DNA of 64,000 nt, taken from NCBI RefSeq assembly GCF_900103365.1, contig NZ_LT629703.1, forward strand, positions 2,666,001 through 2,730,000, in the 5' to 3' direction. This DNA is from Afipia sp. GAS231. Its GTDB lineage: Bacteria; Pseudomonadota; Alphaproteobacteria; Rhizobiales; Xanthobacteraceae. This document shows positions 1-8,140 of the stretch, piece after piece; position 1 is the first letter of the stretch, and every line of letters starts with the position of its first letter. The position numbers and the translations under genes are program-made. The notes beneath the pieces are model-generated. The model was not told the DNA's origin. It ran no database searches and saw only the letters and a program-made list of their open reading frames with translations.

Positions 1-601
1 TGGAATTCAGCGTGTCGCCGGTCGCGGCCTGGCGCGTCGGATCGCGCTTGTCGAGGAGAGCCGCGATCTGGGACTGATCGTAGTGCCGTTCCACGATCTT
101 CGGCTTCACCTCAGGCGGCTTGGCGGCAGCCTGCACTGGTTTTGGCGGCGGCTTCTTTTCTTCCTTCTTGATCGCTTCGGCGATCGGATCGGGCTTGACC
201 GGATCCGGCTTCTTCTCGATCGGCTTCGGTTCTTCCTTCGGCTTCTCGACCACCTTCGGCGGATCGGGCTTTTTCTCGACCGGCTTTTCCTCGATCTTCG
301 GCTGTGGCGGCGGCGCGGTGTCGGTGACGACCGGCGGCTTCTCGCTGACCTTGCCGACGGCATCGTCGACCGGCTTGGCTTCGGCGATCTTGTCGACCAG
401 CGGCTTCGGGTTTTCCTTCTTGCCGGTCTTCATGCCGGCCATGATATGGGCGAGCTGATCGGGCGAGACGACGTCCACCGGAACGGAATCTTCCGGCGTC
501 ATTTCGAGCGCGCGGGTCGAAAACGACACCATCGTCCATCCCAGCACGAGGACGTGCAGGACAACAGACGCAGCCAGTGTCTTGTCGACCTTGACCTTCA
601 A
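1..601 (-). CDS. tolA: TolA, Tol-Pal envelope protein (partial; C-terminus lies outside the window)
   Basis: This is the periplasm-spanning protein that links the TolQ/TolR motor to TolB and Pal during envelope constriction. The visible N-terminal 200 residues have a short cytoplasmic lead (KVKVDKTLAAS), one membrane helix (VVLHVLVLGW) and a long Lys/Pro/Glu-rich stretch with repeated KKPDP and EEKKPPP units, as expected for the extended middle domain. The gene lies directly after tolR. Two starts are possible: GTG at 607, one base after the tolR stop, or TTG at 601. The GAGG sequence sits five bases before the TTG and abuts the GTG, so I prefer 601. The C-terminal TolB-binding domain is beyond the window edge. 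Confidence 0.85.
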   Translation of the reverse strand, partial: MKVKVDKTLAASVVLHVLVLGWTMVSFSTRALEMTPEDSVPVDVVSPDQLAHIMAGMKTGKKENPKPLVDKIAEAKPVDDAVGKVSEKPPVVTDTAPPPQPKIEEKPVEKKPDPPKVVEKPKEEPKPIEKKPDPVKPDPIAEAIKKEEKKPPPKPVQAAAKPPEVKPKIVERHYDQSQIAALLDKRDPTRQAATGDTLNS

Positions 602-608
602 GTTCACC

Positions 609-1079
609 TCAGGAGCCCTGCTCCGGAACGATGACGATATTCGCCTTGAACCCCGCGGTCCTAATATACCCCAATAATTTCATCATATCCGTGTAACAGA
701 CGTCTTTATCGCCACGCAGATAGACCACGCTGTCGGCATCCGACCGGGTCTCCCGGATCGCCTTGATCTTGGGCAACAGGTCACTGGACGAGATCAGCGT
801 ATCGCCCAGATAAAGTTCGACGTTCGAATTGCAGGCGCCGTTGGTGCGCTTCACCGACAGCGTCAGCGGCGGCGCATTCGAGGCCAGCGACTTGCCGCCG
901 CTGGCGATCGGCAGATCGATGTCGATGGTCGAGGTCATCAGGGGTGCTGCGACCATGAAGATGATCAAGAGCACCAGCATGACGTCGACCATCGGCGTGA
1001 CGTTGATCTCCGCCATGACAGCCGCACGACGCCGGCCGCGTCGGCCGCCACCCGACGAACCTGCCATGTTCATCGCCAT
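609..1079 (-). CDS. tolR: TolR, ExbD/TolR-family proton-channel subunit
   Basis: TolR forms the proton-driven motor with TolQ in the inner membrane. The 156-residue protein has a basic Gly/Arg-rich N-terminus (residues 8-18), then the family signature EINVTPMVDVMLVLLIIFMV as the single membrane helix; the Asp in MVDVM is the proton-carrying residue known in this family. The C-terminal half is the periplasmic dimerisation domain, with YLRGDKDVCY near residue 118. The start ATG at 1079 follows GGTGAG. The gene lies 37 bases after tolQ and touches tolA, so the three are very likely one operon. Confidence 0.95.
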   Translation of the reverse strand: MAMNMAGSSGGGRRGRRRAAVMAEINVTPMVDVMLVLLIIFMVAAPLMTSTIDIDLPIASGGKSLASNAPPLTLSVKRTNGACNSNVELYLGDTLISSSDLLPKIKAIRETRSDADSVVYLRGDKDVCYTDMMKLLGYIRTAGFKANIVIVPEQGS

Positions 1080-1116
1080 GATATTGATCTCACCGATCTA
1101 TTCATCATATCGCCGC

Positions 1117-1830
1117 TCACGCCCGCTCGTCGATCTGGCGCGACAGGATGGCCGAAAATTCATCCGCGAAACCCTCCAGGCGCTGGGCCTGCCGGTTCAC
1201 CTCGGAAATGAACTTATTGTAGAAAATAGTCGCCGGAATGGCAGCGATAAGGCCGATGGCGGTGGCAAACAGCGCCTCCGCGATGCCGGGGGCGACCACC
1301 GCCAGCGAGGTATTCTTTGAGGCCGCAATCGACTGGAAGCTCGACATGATGCCCCAGACGGTTCCAAACAGGCCGACGAACGGCCCGGCTGAACCCACCG
1401 TCGCCAGCACCAGCAGCCGCCGTTCCAGCCGCTCGACCTCGCGGGCGATGGAGACGTTCATCACCTTCTCGATCCGCATCTGCAGGCCGGCAAAGGAACG
1501 GGTCTGGCTTTCGAACGAGCGCTTCCATTCGCGCATGGCGGCGACGAAACACGCCGCCATCGACTGCGTCGGCTTGGCCGACAGTGCGCGGTACAGTTCC
1601 TCGATCGATTGCCCGGACCAGAACGCCTGTTCGAAACGGTCCATGGCGCGCTTGGTGCGGGAATAGAGGATGATCTTGTCGATCGCGATCGCCCAGACCC
1701 AGACCGAGCAGGACAATAGCCCGAGCATGACCGTTTTCACGACCCAGTGGGCCTGCAGGAACAGCGCGATCAGCGATACGTCGCTGGATGCCAGCGGCAG
1801 CGCTGATTGGGCCACGTCGGCGGGATTCAT
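1117..1830 (-). CDS. tolQ: TolQ, MotA/TolQ/ExbB proton-channel protein
   Basis: This is the polytopic inner-membrane component of the Tol motor. The 237-residue product has a first membrane helix near residues 25-45 (VVKTVMLGLLSCSVWVWAIAI), a cytoplasmic loop and two C-terminal helices containing GPFVGLFGTVWGIM and EALFATAIGLIAAIPA, both hallmarks of the MotA_ExbB family. The open frame extends upstream to 1938, but ATG 1830 has a GAGAGG nine bases upstream and begins with the expected short N-terminus. Its usual upstream partner ybgC is not adjacent; it lies at 34160, about 32 kb away. Confidence 0.95.
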   Translation of the reverse strand: MNPADVAQSALPLASSDVSLIALFLQAHWVVKTVMLGLLSCSVWVWAIAIDKIILYSRTKRAMDRFEQAFWSGQSIEELYRALSAKPTQSMAACFVAAMREWKRSFESQTRSFAGLQMRIEKVMNVSIAREVERLERRLLVLATVGSAGPFVGLFGTVWGIMSSFQSIAASKNTSLAVVAPGIAEALFATAIGLIAAIPATIFYNKFISEVNRQAQRLEGFADEFSAILSRQIDERA

Positions 1831-1867
1831 AGGCGGTATCCTCTCAACGCTCTCGCTCCGGTTTGCG

Positions 1868-1896
1868 CATGATCTTTTCCACTTTTCCGGATCATG
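1868..1896. repeat. short palindromic repeat (CATGATC arms)
   Basis: Inverted arms CATGATC (1868-1874) and GATCATG (1890-1896) flank a pyrimidine-rich centre. I recognise this as a common intergenic element in Bradyrhizobium-type genomes; that attribution is from memory, the arms are seen directly. Confidence 0.5.
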
Positions 1897-2197
1897 TTCG
1901 GTCCCAAATCTTCCGGAGCAACGGGCTGCCGGTTCCACAGCCGCGCGTCGGGCGCGGCGATATGCGCCAGCGCATGAGCCTCACTTTGCGTCACATGGGG
2001 GGCCCGCCGAAAGCCGGGTCCTGCATCCCCTGCCAACATGTCAAAACGAGGGCTATTCGCGCGTCATTACGCCTCCAACCAGACGCTACGCGTGGTTAAC
2101 GCGAGGTTACCAAAGGGGAATTTGGCTGCCGGAAATGCAGCCGGAACGGCGGGTTAGGCGGGGTTCCATTTTGGCGGGAATCGTCAAAAGCCCCCCA

Positions 2198-2322
2198 CTG
2201 TCATCGCTCGGCTTGACCGGGCGACCCAGTACGCCGCGGCCCATCGGATCCATCACTGCTGCCTCTGGAATACTGGGTCGCCCGCCCCAGTGCGCAATTG
2301 CGCACAAGGCGGGCGATGACAG
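2198..2322. repeat. dispersed inverted repeat unit upstream of the IS element
   Basis: Outer arms CTGTCATCGC (2198-2207) and GCGATGACAG (2313-2322), and inner arms CGGGCGACCCAGTA (2218-2231) and TACTGGGTCGCCCG (2271-2284), form a nested inverted repeat. A related unit with CTGTCAT and GTGACCCAGTA lies at 52003-52064. Both are intergenic. Confidence 0.65.
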
Positions 2323-2339
2323 CGGAGATCGTTCCCGCG

Positions 2340-2740
2340 ACGCGATGCGCCCGGAGTTTTGCAATCGACCTCAGCCCTCCCAATCAGAGGGCGCAGGGAA
2401 GACCGGGTGCGCGCCGCACCCGCGGTCTCATGTGCGTGTTGCACAAGAATAGGCTGCACATGAGCATACAGGTTTGGCGGAGGCAGCCGGCCTTCCCTGC
2501 GCAATGGCTTTACGGCTTATACGAGATCGTCCTGGTGACCCTGCTTTTTGTGACACCATCGCTCTCCGGCAGCGTTGGCCGCCTTCGAACTTGACGCCTG
2601 CATCGGGGCGTCGGACCCAAACGATTTCACCGTACGCAGCAGCCCGTTCGTCTCGCGTGCTGCCGCGTCCACCGCTCCCTGCCCCTCGTTTGCGACGATG
2701 GCCGACGCCCCTTGTGTCCAAAAAATTTGGCAGAATGAGC
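2340..2740. repeat. long dispersed intergenic repeat, non-coding
   Basis: The stretch containing the words CAATCAGAGGGCGCAGGGAA, CTGCGCAATGGCTTTACGGC and ACGATTTCACCGTACGCA matches, from memory, a repeat of several hundred bases found many times in Bradyrhizobium genomes. Open frames inside it on both strands have no protein-like composition. With the units at 1868 and 2198 it fills the 1-kb gap between tolQ and the IS110 transposase. Boundaries are approximate. Confidence 0.5.
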
Positions 2741-2898
2741 GAACGGGCGGTTGCGGACCAACCGCCCGTTGCTGGAACTGAGCCCGTACGCCCCAAAGGC
2801 GACAGAGCCTGTACCAGAGCGAGGGACAGCTCCGGCGTCTTCCTCAACCCGAACAGTTGCAAGGGCTTCGAGCCCGTACCGAGCAAGGAAGGGAGTGG

Positions 2899-3861
2899 AT
2901 GATGGCACAAAACGGTCTCATCGTCGTGGGCATCGATGTCGCCAAGGACAAGATTGATGCATGCATTCGCGTGCTGGCACTGCGGCAACCGTACCCGAGC
3001 AGCGCGCAGGGGCATCGCCGGTTGGTTGCCTGGCTGCGCAAGCACAAGGTGAACAAGGCCGTCATGGAGGCCAGTGGCGGCTATGAGCGGGACTGGGCCA
3101 AGCTACTGCGCCAGGCCGGTGTCGAGGTGCGGATCGTCGACCCCAAACGCGTCCGCAGCTTCGCGCTATCGGCCGGCCGGCTGGCAAAGAACGATGTGAT
3201 CGACGCGGAGATGATCGCCTGGTTCGCCGAGATATTTACCGAGGCGCCGAGCCAGACCCACGATGCCGCACGCGAGGAGTTGCTGGCGCTGGTGAAAGCG
3301 CGCATCGGTCTGGGTGATCTCAAGACGCGCTTGCAGAGCCAGAATGAGCATGCTGCACCAGGATTGGTTCAGAAAGCCCATGCCCGCATCTTGAAGAACC
3401 TGGCCCGCGAAATTGCTGGGCTAGAGGCCGCCATTGCGGCCAAGATCAAGGCCACGCCACACCTTGCCGAGCGTGCCGAGATCATCGCGAGCGTGCCTGG
3501 CTTCGCCGCGACGAGCGCCGCGAACCTCGTCGCGGGCATGCAGGAGCTTGGGCAGGTTAGCAACGAGGTCGCCGCCGCATTATTGGGTGCGGCTCCTTAC
3601 GATGACGATAGTGGCCAACGGCGCGGCGAGCGTCATATCAAGGGTGGCCGCCGCTGGATTCGCACTGCGATCTACATGCCCTGTCTCGGGGCCGTCACGC
3701 AGAACAACCCGGCGCTCAAGGCCTTCTATCGACGCCTGATCGCCAAGGGCAAGAAGCCGAAAGTCGCGCTCATTGCCTGCATGCGCAAGCTGATCGTCAT
3801 CTGCAACACGCTGATCGCCCGACGGCAGAAATGGGACCCCAGCCGTTACGCGCTGAGTTGA
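2899..3861 (+). mobile_element. IS110-family transposase (intact reading frame)
   Basis: The 320-residue product is an IS110-type DEDD recombinase. The N-terminal catalytic domain has VVGIDVAKDKID (first Asp), AVMEASGGYE (Glu) and RLAKNDVIDAEMIA (later Asp pair). The C-terminal Transposase_20-like half has EIIASVPGFAATSAANLVA followed by the conserved LLGAAPYDDDSGQRRG region, where the active Ser of this family would lie. The start is one of two tandem ATGs at 2899 or 2902, preceded by GGGAG. No stop or frameshift is visible, so it may be active. As usual for the family I see no clear terminal inverted repeats, so the ends are not defined. Confidence 0.92.
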
Positions 3862-4132
3862 GCGAGTGCATCCTCTCGCGCTCGGTCATCGACCGAGCGC
3901 ATGCCAAGCCAACAGACCGGAGAGCGGACGGGGTCAAGGCCGTAAGCCGCCGAAGGCGGGGCGCGCCCCGCGCCAGCCTTGAGGCCCGGCCGATCGCCGG
4001 TTTACTTCAGCACAGTTGCTCTGGTGGGACAGGATGGCGGGAGTCCTACAGCTGATTTGCCCGACGTGCCAATCGGAATATTTTTGCGCGGAGGGCTGGA
4101 CAGACTTTTGGTGATTTGCCCGTCGGGCTATT
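3862..4132. other. right flank of the IS110 element, no gene seen
   Basis: About 270 bases between the transposase stop and the DUF817 gene. It contains the short hairpin CGCTCGGTCATCGACCGAGCG near 3880-3900 and no convincing frame. It probably includes the right end of the insertion sequence and the upstream region of the next gene. Confidence 0.5.
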
Positions 4133-5101
4133 TTGTCGCACCTTGAACGGCACGTTGCAGGATGGGTTCAGCGAGGCCGTTTGGAAATTCCGGATCAACC
4201 AACTTCGGCGGCAACGCTCTGGCCCCCGCTGGCCCGCTTCATCCGCACCGAACGGCGCTTCGCCCAGCGAATGGCGGCGCGGCGCGCCACGGCGTGGCTC
4301 TATGAATTCATCCGTTTCGGGATCAAGCAGGCATGGGCCTGCCTGTTCGGCGGCATCATGGTGGCGCTGATGATCGCCACCCACTTCTGGTATCCGGCAG
4401 GGCTGCCGCTCGCCCGTTACGATTTCCTGTTCCTGTGCGCGCTTGGGCTGCAGGTATTGCTGCTCGCGGCGCGCCTCGAAACATCAGAGGAAGCCAAGGT
4501 CATTTTGCTCTATCACGCCGTCGGAACGGCGATGGAGCTGTTCAAGACGTCGGTAGGTTCCTGGATCTATCCGGAACCGTGCTTGTTCCGCATCGGCGGC
4601 GTGCCGCTGTTCACCGGCTTCATGTATTCGTGCGTCGGAAGTTATCTGTGCCGCGCCTGGCGGCTATTCGACTTCCGCTTCGAACGTCACCCGCCGGTCT
4701 GGACGCTGGTGGTACTGAGCCTCGCCATTTACGTCAATTTCTTCGCCCATCATTATGTTCCCGACATGCGCCTGGTGCTGTTTGCCGCCTCGCTCTTTCT
4801 GTTTGGGCGCACGCGCATCCATTTCAAGGTCTGGAACGTCTATCGCTCGATGCCATTGCTGCTCGGGCTGGTTCTGGTCGCGCTGTTCATCTGGTTTTCG
4901 GAAAATCTCGGGACCTACAGCAGGACGTGGATCTATCCCGGCCAGATCAAAGGCTGGTCAATGGTGTCGGTTGCCAAGCTCGGATCGTGGTACTTGCTTC
5001 TGATCATCAGCTACACGTTGGTGGCGCTGATCAACAAGCCGGCAGCCATGGGTGCGGCGGATCGGACGCCGCAGCGAAGCCCAATTCCGGAAAACGTTTG
5101 A
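4133..5101 (+). CDS. DUF817-family integral membrane protein
   Basis: A polytopic inner-membrane protein of the DUF817 (YoaT-like) family; no biochemical role is established. The recognisable core starts at YEFIRFGIKQAWACLFGG (about residues 57-74) and includes the conserved stretches VGSWIYPEP, GVPLFTGFMYSCVGSY and AWRLFDFRF, then NFFAHHYVPDMR and a C-terminal IYPGQIKGW. About seven hydrophobic segments are visible. The start is uncertain: 4133 is a TTG, another TTG lies at 4181 and the first ATG is at 4271, where the family core nearly begins. The IS110 element just upstream could have replaced the original promoter. The next gene follows without a gap. Confidence 0.8.
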   Translation: MSHLERHVAGWVQRGRLEIPDQPTSAATLWPPLARFIRTERRFAQRMAARRATAWLYEFIRFGIKQAWACLFGGIMVALMIATHFWYPAGLPLARYDFLFLCALGLQVLLLAARLETSEEAKVILLYHAVGTAMELFKTSVGSWIYPEPCLFRIGGVPLFTGFMYSCVGSYLCRAWRLFDFRFERHPPVWTLVVLSLAIYVNFFAHHYVPDMRLVLFAASLFLFGRTRIHFKVWNVYRSMPLLLGLVLVALFIWFSENLGTYSRTWIYPGQIKGWSMVSVAKLGSWYLLLIISYTLVALINKPAAMGAADRTPQRSPIPENV

Positions 5102-5494
5102 ATGCCCGTCATGCCGCGTATCAAATATGCCGTGCTGACGGCGCTCCTGATCGGCGCAGGTCTGCTGGTGCGGTCGCCGCTGCTGGGGCTGCCTCACGCA
5201 GTGGCAAAATATTCCGGCTCGATCGTGTGGGGCGCCATGGTCTATGCCGCGATCGCGTGCCTGCAGCCGAGCCGAGGGCTGTTGCGAAAGGCGATAGCTG
5301 CAAGCCTCCTGGCCATCAGCATCGAGTTCAGCCAGCTCCTGCACACGCCGGCGCTGGACGCATTTCGAAGCACCACGATCGGGGTGCTGCTGATCGGCCG
5401 TTTTTTTTCGTGGTGGGATATCGTCGCCTACTTGATCGGAATCGCAGCGATATGTCTGTTCGACAAGGTCGCGCTGCGACCCTCCCGTGTCTGA
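5102..5494 (+). CDS. DUF2809-family small membrane protein
   Basis: A 130-residue protein with four hydrophobic segments (residues 7-25, 38-56, 66-80 and 105-122). It resembles DUF2809: an early LLVRSPLLGLPHAVAKYSG, then GAMVYAAIA, an IEFSQLLHTP segment and DAFRSTTIGVLLIG. Its ATG follows the TGA of the DUF817 gene immediately (TGAATG), so the two are translationally coupled and may work together in the membrane. No function is known. Confidence 0.75.
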   Translation: MPVMPRIKYAVLTALLIGAGLLVRSPLLGLPHAVAKYSGSIVWGAMVYAAIACLQPSRGLLRKAIAASLLAISIEFSQLLHTPALDAFRSTTIGVLLIGRFFSWWDIVAYLIGIAAICLFDKVALRPSRV

Positions 5495-5526
5495 GCGCCA
5501 CCGCGGGCGCATTTCTCAGGCTGCGA

Positions 5527-6294
5527 TCAGACCGCAAGCGCCGGCTCGGGGCAATTGGTCAGCCGCGCGGGAACGCCGACCGCGGTGCATCCCGCCGGCA
5601 CGTCGTGCTCGACCACCGATCCGGCGCCGATCTTGGCGAAATCGCCGATGCTGATATCGCCGAGGATCGTCGCGCCCGAGCTGATATACGCGCCGCGCCC
5701 GATTCTGGGCGCCCGGCCGGGCATCGCCTGCTTTCGGCCGATCGTGACGTTTTGCATGATCGTCACCTCGTCGCCGACGACGGCGTAGGCGCCGATGATA
5801 ATGCCGGTGGCATGATCGAGAAGCACCGACGTACCGATCGAAGCCGAGGGATGGATGCTTACCTGCAGGGTATCCGACGACAGGCTCTGCAACATCAGCG
5901 CCAGGTCGGTGCGGTCGGCAAGCCAAAGCCAGTTCGACACCCGCCAGGCCTGCAGTGCGACGTATCCCTTGTAATTCAGAAATGGCGGCAGCAAGCTTGT
6001 GACAGCCGGATCCTGAATGGCAACGCTTTGCAGATCCCGGCTTGCCGCCTCGACCATATCCGGCGACGCGCGCTGCGCCTCGGAAGCGAGCCGCGCAAAT
6101 TGCGCGCGTTCCGCCGCGCTCTTGCCGAGCCATTCGCCGATCTGATGCGCCACCGCGCTGCCGAGATCGGCATGATCGAGGATCGCACGCGTCGACCTGC
6201 CGCCAAACAGCGGATCGCGAGCGAGAGCGCTTTCGGCCTCGCGGCGAACGGAAAGCCAAAGCTGCTCGGCCGTTACGATTGCGTTCTGAATCAT
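5527..6294 (-). CDS. serine O-acetyltransferase-like protein (CysE fold, altered active site)
   Basis: The 255-residue protein has the CysE layout: a helical N-terminal domain (ILDHADLGSAVAHQIGEWLG, then LLPPFLNYKGYVALQAWRVSNWL) and a C-terminal left-handed hexapeptide repeat (LLDHATGIIIGAYAVVGDEV, GAYISSGATILGDISIGDFA, KIGAGSVVEHDVPAGCTAVG). The catalytic His in LDHATG is kept. The partner Asp of E. coli CysE (D143, in DIHPAA) is Ser here (VSIHPSA), and the GDRHPKI loop that supplies His193 reads PGRAPRI. It may therefore use another acceptor, or be inactive. ATG 6294 has AAGGGG nine bases upstream. It is last in the operon-like run with the decarboxylase and antiporter, after a 229-base gap. 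Confidence 0.8.
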   Translation of the reverse strand: MIQNAIVTAEQLWLSVRREAESALARDPLFGGRSTRAILDHADLGSAVAHQIGEWLGKSAAERAQFARLASEAQRASPDMVEAASRDLQSVAIQDPAVTSLLPPFLNYKGYVALQAWRVSNWLWLADRTDLALMLQSLSSDTLQVSIHPSASIGTSVLLDHATGIIIGAYAVVGDEVTIMQNVTIGRKQAMPGRAPRIGRGAYISSGATILGDISIGDFAKIGAGSVVEHDVPAGCTAVGVPARLTNCPEPALAV

Positions 6295-6523
6295 GGACGT
6301 CAGCCCCTTAGCGTTAAACAGCCTCATCCAGGTTTACGTAGCCGTAATATTCGCTCCAACCACAGCACTTGGGTTCTTCCAGAATGCCACCGATATTTGG
6401 TTGCTGGAAGGGCCTGTGCGGACCGACGTTGGGCATCTCCTTCGGTACTTCGTTGCTCAGCCTCTGCAATACGGCGGACGCAGGCGAAAGCTCCCTCGTG
6501 GCTTGGCCGACATCAGGAACGAA

Positions 6524-8116
6524 TCATGCAGAGGCTTTCACAAAGTCCGCATGGCACTCGTCGAGAACCTGACGGGTGAACTTTCCGATCGAAGCATATT
6601 CAATCTCGGTCAGATTGGCGAGCGAGACCCGTGCCGAGGTATCGACCACCTCGAACCCGTTGCCCGGCAGCAGGACGACGCCGGTCTCCTCGGCGAGACG
6701 GAATAGAAAACCGACTCCGAGGTTGCTCCTGATGAACCATGCCTTGAACTCCGGCCCATAAAGTGTCCCCCCGATCTCCTGCAGGTCGATTAGGGAGTAG
6801 TAATTCACGTCATTGAGCTCATGCCGCGCCACCACACCCATGTGGCGGTACAGGGTGAGGTACCGCTTTCGGATCAACTGCTTCGCCGCGTCCTTGTAAC
6901 GATGTTCGCGGTCCATCAGTCCGCTCAGGGCAAACAACGCCATCTGCAACTGCTGCGGCACCGAAAGACCTGCCGTGTGGTTAAGCGCCACCGCACGACT
7001 GTCGGCGACCAGGCGATCGATGAACCGCAGATCTCGCGGCGTCGTGGTCAGTGAACTGTAGCGCTTGTCGAGCAGAAGCTTGGTGGCCTCCGGCAGAGCC
7101 GCCAGCGAGGCATCGAAGGCATTATCCTCGTGCAGGGCCATCGCGCCGAGCCGCCAGCCGGTCGCACCAAAAAATTTCGAGAACGAATACACACACAGGG
7201 TGTTTTTTGGGCATTTCGCAAACAGCGAAACGAAGTCGTCAGCGAAAGTGCCGTAGACATCGTCGGTCACGATCAGAAAATTCGGCCGCTTCGCGACCGT
7301 TGCGGCCAATTGATCGAGAACGGCGTCCGACAATTTCGACGACGGTGGATTGCTCGGATTGACCAGGCAGAATATCTTGATGGCGGGATCCATCAGCTTG
7401 TCGATTTCCGCCTGCGGCAGCTGCCAGTCATCGACACGGTCCATGCGTATGTCGACGATCTCGAGTCCGTATTCCGCAAGTACGGGAATTTCCAGATAGG
7501 GCGAGAATATCGGCGTCGCCATGGCAATCTTGTCGCCCGGCTTGATCAACCCGTTCATGCGCAAGGTCTGGAAGATATAGGTCATGGCAGCTGTTCCACC
7601 CTCAGTCGCGAAGACCGAGAACGCACCGCTGGGCGGCAACGGCCCGAACATCTCCTGAGCCAGATAGGCCTTTACGATCTCCTCGACATGGCAAAGCATC
7701 CGTGGCGGAGTCGGATAAGTGCTGCCCAGAAACGCGCTGACCATTTCGAACAGAAACGCATCCCGGTCGAGGCCGAGCTGATCGCTGACATAGGAGATCG
7801 CTGCACGCAGGAACCACACCCCGTCGGTCTGCCTGTGGTTCACGGTATAGGCCTCGAAGCGCTGCGCGATTCCCTGGTGCTCGGGCAGGCCACCGAAGCC
7901 GCTGTCGAGATATGAGTAGGAGCGCTCCGATTCACGCAGCGCAAAATCGCCCAGACTGAGAAACGCCCAGCGCGGCAACGTCGCCAGAAAATTGGGATTG
8001 CCGCGTCCGGCATTCAGCATCAGTCGCTGCGCGTCCGAGGACGCAACCGCGATGAGCTTGTCCTTGAGTTCGAACGGACTGAGAGCAGCGTATTGCTTGA
8101 AATTGCGCTCTAACAT
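6524..8116 (-). CDS. aspD: bifunctional aspartate aminotransferase / aspartate 4-decarboxylase
   Basis: A PLP enzyme that releases the beta-carboxyl of L-aspartate to give L-alanine and CO2. At 530 residues it has the length of the AspD family, longer than ordinary aminotransferases. Visible markers are LNAGRGNPNFLATLPRWAF near the N-terminus, LVNPSNPPSSKLSD (substrate region), VTDDVYGTFADDF (cofactor Asp/Tyr) and VYSFSKFFGATGWRLG with the Schiff-base Lys. A GAGGAATTC precedes the ATG. It lies 24 bases after aspT, whose product would import aspartate and export the alanine made here. Together they form the known proton-motive aspartate/alanine cycle. Confidence 0.95.
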   Translation of the reverse strand: MLERNFKQYAALSPFELKDKLIAVASSDAQRLMLNAGRGNPNFLATLPRWAFLSLGDFALRESERSYSYLDSGFGGLPEHQGIAQRFEAYTVNHRQTDGVWFLRAAISYVSDQLGLDRDAFLFEMVSAFLGSTYPTPPRMLCHVEEIVKAYLAQEMFGPLPPSGAFSVFATEGGTAAMTYIFQTLRMNGLIKPGDKIAMATPIFSPYLEIPVLAEYGLEIVDIRMDRVDDWQLPQAEIDKLMDPAIKIFCLVNPSNPPSSKLSDAVLDQLAATVAKRPNFLIVTDDVYGTFADDFVSLFAKCPKNTLCVYSFSKFFGATGWRLGAMALHEDNAFDASLAALPEATKLLLDKRYSSLTTTPRDLRFIDRLVADSRAVALNHTAGLSVPQQLQMALFALSGLMDREHRYKDAAKQLIRKRYLTLYRHMGVVARHELNDVNYYSLIDLQEIGGTLYGPEFKAWFIRSNLGVGFLFRLAEETGVVLLPGNGFEVVDTSARVSLANLTEIEYASIGKFTRQVLDECHADFVKASA

Positions 8117-8140
8117 GCTGAATTCCTCGATGCTGATCTG

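Noticed and set aside
2428..3045. Minus-strand frame of 205 codons over the repeat and the IS110 start
   Set aside because: It lies mostly in a dispersed repeat and in the mirror of the transposase.
4333..6579. Plus-strand frame of 748 codons across DUF817, DUF2809 and cysE-like genes
   Set aside because: It crosses three supported genes on both strands, with an Arg/Ala-rich composition.
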